A stretch of 64,000 bases of DNA from Clostridia bacterium (GTDB lineage: Bacteria > Bacillota > Clostridia > Oscillospirales > Acutalibacteraceae), in the NCBI GenBank assembly GCA_017441385.1, contig JAFRXY010000025.1:62001-126000 (forward strand). The letters are read 5' to 3'. Positions within the stretch are counted from its first letter, which is position 1. The number at the start of each line of letters is the position of its first letter. The position numbers were made by a program, and so were the translations under genes. Shown here piece by piece: positions 61,576 to 64,000 of this stretch. The notes below the pieces were generated by a model. The model did not search any database and was not told the DNA's origin. It was given only the letters and a program-made list of their open reading frames with translations.

Positions 61576-62313
61576 TCAGTCTATCCGATAATAACCGACG
61601 GTAATGGCGCCCCCAACCTGTGAAGTCTCGCCGGCGGTTTCCTGGGCAAAGAGAGCGAAGTGACCGGGTCCCGCGATTCCGTCGAGCTGAGAGACAGCCC
61701 CCGCGCAGAGAACGACCGTCTTTCCGGCTTCGGGCTGTGAAGGCATATCGTTATTGCTTTGGACAATAACAGGCAGCGAAGGAAGCGACAGTACCGTCAT
61801 AGGCGACTGTCCCTTGGAAGGTCTGCTCTTCATGGTATAGGAAGGCGCGAAGAATTCACCGTCCTTCAGTCTTACCGAAGAAGGCGTACCGGAGGCGTGG
61901 GGGAAAATAAAGGCAGTGTACGAAAGGGTGTTTCCGTCGTAATCTTTTTCGGAAGCGTATACCGCGAGTCTGCATTTGACCCGTGCGACCATCTCCCCGG
62001 CGGTCGGCGCGGAATATTTTTTGAAATGATTTCCCGCGTCAACCGTGCTTTGTCCTCCGTCCACCAGCGCGAATACCTCAGGTGAAAAAGTGGTATCGGT
62101 AAAAGAAATATTGAACCCCTTTACGATATCTTCCGTGATATTCTGAGCCAGAATCTGATTCTTGATGCGAAGCTCATGTTCCGAACCGGCTGAAATCTGC
62201 GCCTCAGCGGAGGATTCGGAAGCGGTGTCAAAGGAAAACACTCTGGGAGTGGATTCCTCCGTAATAATGTCAATGCGCTCTATGTTGGCGATTGCCATTT
62301 TCTGAGTTGCCAA
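61576..62313 (-). CDS. Putative major tail protein
   Basis: A 245-residue protein. TTG 62313 has AAAGGA ten bases upstream. The sequence is beta-rich with SFTDTTFSPEVFALVDGG and EMVARVKCRLAVYA, in keeping with Firmicutes siphovirus tail tube proteins. It follows the tail-completion genes and precedes the chaperone, the canonical place. Confidence 0.75.
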   Translation of the reverse strand: MATQKMAIANIERIDIITEESTPRVFSFDTASESSAEAQISAGSEHELRIKNQILAQNITEDIVKGFNISFTDTTFSPEVFALVDGGQSTVDAGNHFKKYSAPTAGEMVARVKCRLAVYASEKDYDGNTLSYTAFIFPHASGTPSSVRLKDGEFFAPSYTMKSRPSKGQSPMTVLSLPSLPVIVQSNNDMPSQPEAGKTVVLCAGAVSQLDGIAGPGHFALFAQETAGETSQVGGAITVGYYRID

Positions 62314-62328
62314 AAAATATCATTCCTT

Positions 62329-62685
62329 TCACTGCAAAGATGTTTTTCGTTGAATAATGTACTGTAGGCTCCCCTCGTTGGCTTTGAAATGATCGTTGAT
62401 GATGTGTGCCCCTTCGTTTCCGGCAAATCTGAGATCCGGGTAAAGGGCATCAAGCGAAGATCTGACGCTTTGCAGCAACGTATCGAGCTGTTCATAATTG
62501 TAGAGAGGAACATAGCAGTGTACCGTAATAAGCGTGTACCCCAGCCGGTCAGACTGGGCATAGCGGAATGTGCCTGCGTTCTGCACCACCGCATAAGGCG
62601 AAGTGCATATTCCCTGCTTGGTTCCGGGCATAGCGACGTCAATGCCGGCGTCCAGCAGCCGGTTGACAATATCCGGGTAATTCAT
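62329..62685 (-). CDS. Tail terminator/completion-like protein
   Basis: A 118-residue protein starting NYPDIVNRLLDAGI with GGGGTGAGATGAGG upstream. The size and segments TLITVHCYVPLYNYEQL and LLQSVRSSLDALYPDL fit tail-completion proteins found before the major tail gene. Assigned from position and size. Confidence 0.65.
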   Translation of the reverse strand: MNYPDIVNRLLDAGIDVAMPGTKQGICTSPYAVVQNAGTFRYAQSDRLGYTLITVHCYVPLYNYEQLDTLLQSVRSSLDALYPDLRFAGNEGAHIINDHFKANEGSLQYIIQRKTSLQ

Positions 62686-62693
62686 ACCTCATC

Positions 62694-63071
62694 TCACCCC
62701 ATTCCGCCCATCTGCGCCGCGAATTCCAGCAGAATCCGCGGCGCGAAATGATGTACAGTCGGTGCGAGAATGGAATATTTTTGACCGTAGCCGAGTTCAA
62801 GAAATACCGAATAAGGCATATGTCCCTCCACTCCGACAGTCAGGATGTTTCCCGAAGTTCTCCCGGAGCCGGAAGGGACGGCCCATGCGCAAACCCCTTC
62901 CATAGTGCGTCGCGCGTTTCCCGTGCGGTCGGTCCACGGACGGTTGTTTTTGGCGTAATCCTCCATGGAGGAAGCCGCAGCGCCGCCGGCATCGGACAGA
63001 CACTCCGACACATTCGTTCCGTAGTCCAGAAGACCGCCGAGAAGGTCGGCTATCTCAAGACGAAGCTTCAA
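62694..63071 (-). CDS. HK97 gp10-like head-tail protein
   Basis: A 125-residue protein. WTDRTGNARRTMEG followed by PYSVFLELGYGQKYSIL and P-V-H is characteristic of the HK97 gp10 family of neck/tail-completion proteins. TTG 63071 follows GGAGGTGG and overlaps the preceding gene by 17 bases. Confidence 0.85.
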   Translation of the reverse strand: MKLRLEIADLLGGLLDYGTNVSECLSDAGGAAASSMEDYAKNNRPWTDRTGNARRTMEGVCAWAVPSGSGRTSGNILTVGVEGHMPYSVFLELGYGQKYSILAPTVHHFAPRILLEFAAQMGGMG

Positions 63072-63426
63072 TAGATTCCACCTCCAGCTCCAGAATACGG
63101 CAACTCTGCGTAATCTCCCTTACGAATGACACGCGGTAGAACACATTCCCGATCAGCAGCAGGCTGCCCGCCGAAGCGTTGCTGTCGAATGCCAGCAGCC
63201 TGTAACTGTGTAGGGTATTCATAGCGATATTGCCCGCAATTTCAAGCACCTCGGCGGAATGCCGGCTGTTCTTGGAGAAAAAATATCCCACGGTACTGCC
63301 GCACAGCACCGGGGCCTGCGGAATTCCGAACTGACCGTCGGTTCTGGAATAGACTTCATATTCTCCGAGCAGGGAGTTTCTGCACAGCCTGCACCGAAGG
63401 GCGTCAATACTGTGAATCAAAGACAC
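63055..63426 (-). CDS. Putative head-tail adaptor
   Basis: A 123-residue protein starting at GTG 63426. It lies between a connector-like gene and the gp10-like gene, where head-closure/adaptor proteins are encoded. The sequence is beta-rich (LLLIGNVFYRVSFVREI) without enzymatic motifs. Assigned by position. Confidence 0.6.
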   Translation of the reverse strand: MSLIHSIDALRCRLCRNSLLGEYEVYSRTDGQFGIPQAPVLCGSTVGYFFSKNSRHSAEVLEIAGNIAMNTLHSYRLLAFDSNASAGSLLLIGNVFYRVSFVREITQSCRILELEVESIEASS

Positions 63427-63427
63427 C

Positions 63428-63748
63428 TTACTCTACCTCCTCCGCCCGTGGAATGTTGCGTGAAACGACCGGACGGTAAAGCCTCGCCAGATGCAGCCAG
63501 TAACTCCTTCCGTCGGGCAGTGCCAGTCCGTCGGGGAGAGTAACGGAATCGCACCGCGCCTTGATGAGCAATCCCTCATACGAAGCCGCGTTGACGTTTC
63601 CGCCGTGTTTTTCCAGCAGCGCAAGCAGGTCGTTTTCCGTAAAGGCGGCACAGCCGCAGGCGCAGTCGCCGGAGGTTTCTCTCAGATTGAATCTCAGCAA
63701 AGGCAGCAGCCCGCTGAATTCGCTGCTCTCATTGTTGTTGTCCGGCAA
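63428..63748 (-). CDS. Putative head-tail connector
   Basis: A 106-residue protein. TTG 63748 follows GGGGGTGA. It is helical, with LLPLLRFNLRE and the CACGCAAFTEND segment, and lies directly after the capsid gene, the usual site of gp6-like connectors. Family match is weak. Confidence 0.6.
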   Translation of the reverse strand: MPDNNNESSEFSGLLPLLRFNLRETSGDCACGCAAFTENDLLALLEKHGGNVNAASYEGLLIKARCDSVTLPDGLALPDGRSYWLHLARLYRPVVSRNIPRAEEVE

Positions 63749-63788
63749 AAAATCACCCCCTGATCAGATGAAAGAGCACCGTGTACTG

Positions 63789-64000
63789 TCAGGCGATATT
63801 GACAATCTTGAAATGTTTCCACGCGGGGCCGTGATCAAGGCCGATCTGGCCGAAGATCTGATACTCCTCTGCCGCGCCGGTCTTGGAAAGCGGCTCGCGG
63901 AAGAAATTGCCCTTGTCGGGAACGTCCTGCTCAACGGGGCGGATGCAGGAGATATCGGCGCCGAGCAGCACGCCGGCAGGCATAAAGCGGTCAATGAGAA
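63789..64000 (-). CDS. Phage major capsid protein, C-terminal fragment
   Basis: Seventy C-terminal residues are visible; the gene runs past the right edge. The ending EEYQIFGQIGLDHGPAWKH followed by KIVNI resembles the C-terminus of major capsid proteins in Firmicutes phages. Position before the connector genes supports this. The remaining capsid, protease, portal and terminase genes would lie beyond the window. Confidence 0.75.
   Translation of the reverse strand, partial: LIDRFMPAGVLLGADISCIRPVEQDVPDKGNFFREPLSKTGAAEEYQIFGQIGLDHGPAWKHFKIVNIA

Overview
The window looks like a chromosome segment from a spore-forming, Gram-positive anaerobe of the Clostridia (Ruminococcaceae/Oscillospiraceae-like). 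This is inferred from a T-box-controlled tyrS, a gerA-type germinant receptor operon, bipartite TTGnnn-N17-TATAAT promoters, strong AGGAGG ribosome sites with frequent TTG/GTG starts, and BspA-like surface proteins. Base composition is patchy by eye: typA/gerA/recD2 are GC-rich, while 10.2-18.2 kb and the first two membrane genes are clearly AT-richer.

Layout. (1) 1-1226: 5' part of tyrS on the minus strand with its full T-box leader. (2) 1282-18223: a glycoconjugate locus. It has two polytopic membrane proteins, a GtrB-like glycosyltransferase, and two carrier-protein modules. Module A is ACP - AMP ligase - type II thioesterase - LuxE - LuxC. Module B is split transketolase - SDR - NeuB-like synthase - LuxE - LuxC - ACP. 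A divergent SDR/GNAT pair follows. LuxC and LuxE normally reduce an acid to an aldehyde; here they are duplicated beside a transketolase and a PEP-condensing synthase, with no luciferase. This is the best candidate in the window for an undescribed system, possibly making an unusual acyl or higher-carbon sugar acid for surface decoration. (3) 18287-21085: rtcB-like ligase and glyA, each with its own promoter. (4) 21127-25212: a large secreted transglutaminase/BIG2/LRR protein interrupted by one in-frame TGA. (5) 25330-35105: typA, a gerA operon with a small extra gene, recD2 and comFC. (6) 35147-40162: a 1554-residue BspA-type surface protein sharing its C-terminal module with the protein in (4). 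(7) 40247-49895: a capsule/exopolysaccharide operon (Wzz-kinase, three glycosyltransferases, EpsG polymerase, flippase, pyruvyl-transferase/FrhB fusion). (8) 49938-51284: a secreted five-repeat SH3b protein with promoter and terminator. (9) 51353-64000, minus strand: the late genes of a siphovirus-like prophage, from the end of the major capsid gene through connectors, tail, tail fibre (with a CotH-kinase-like domain) to the lysis genes. No integrase or attachment site is visible, and the prophage runs off the right edge.

Most functions are assigned by reading motifs in the translated sequence. No database search was possible, so family names are recognitions and pathway ideas are inferences.
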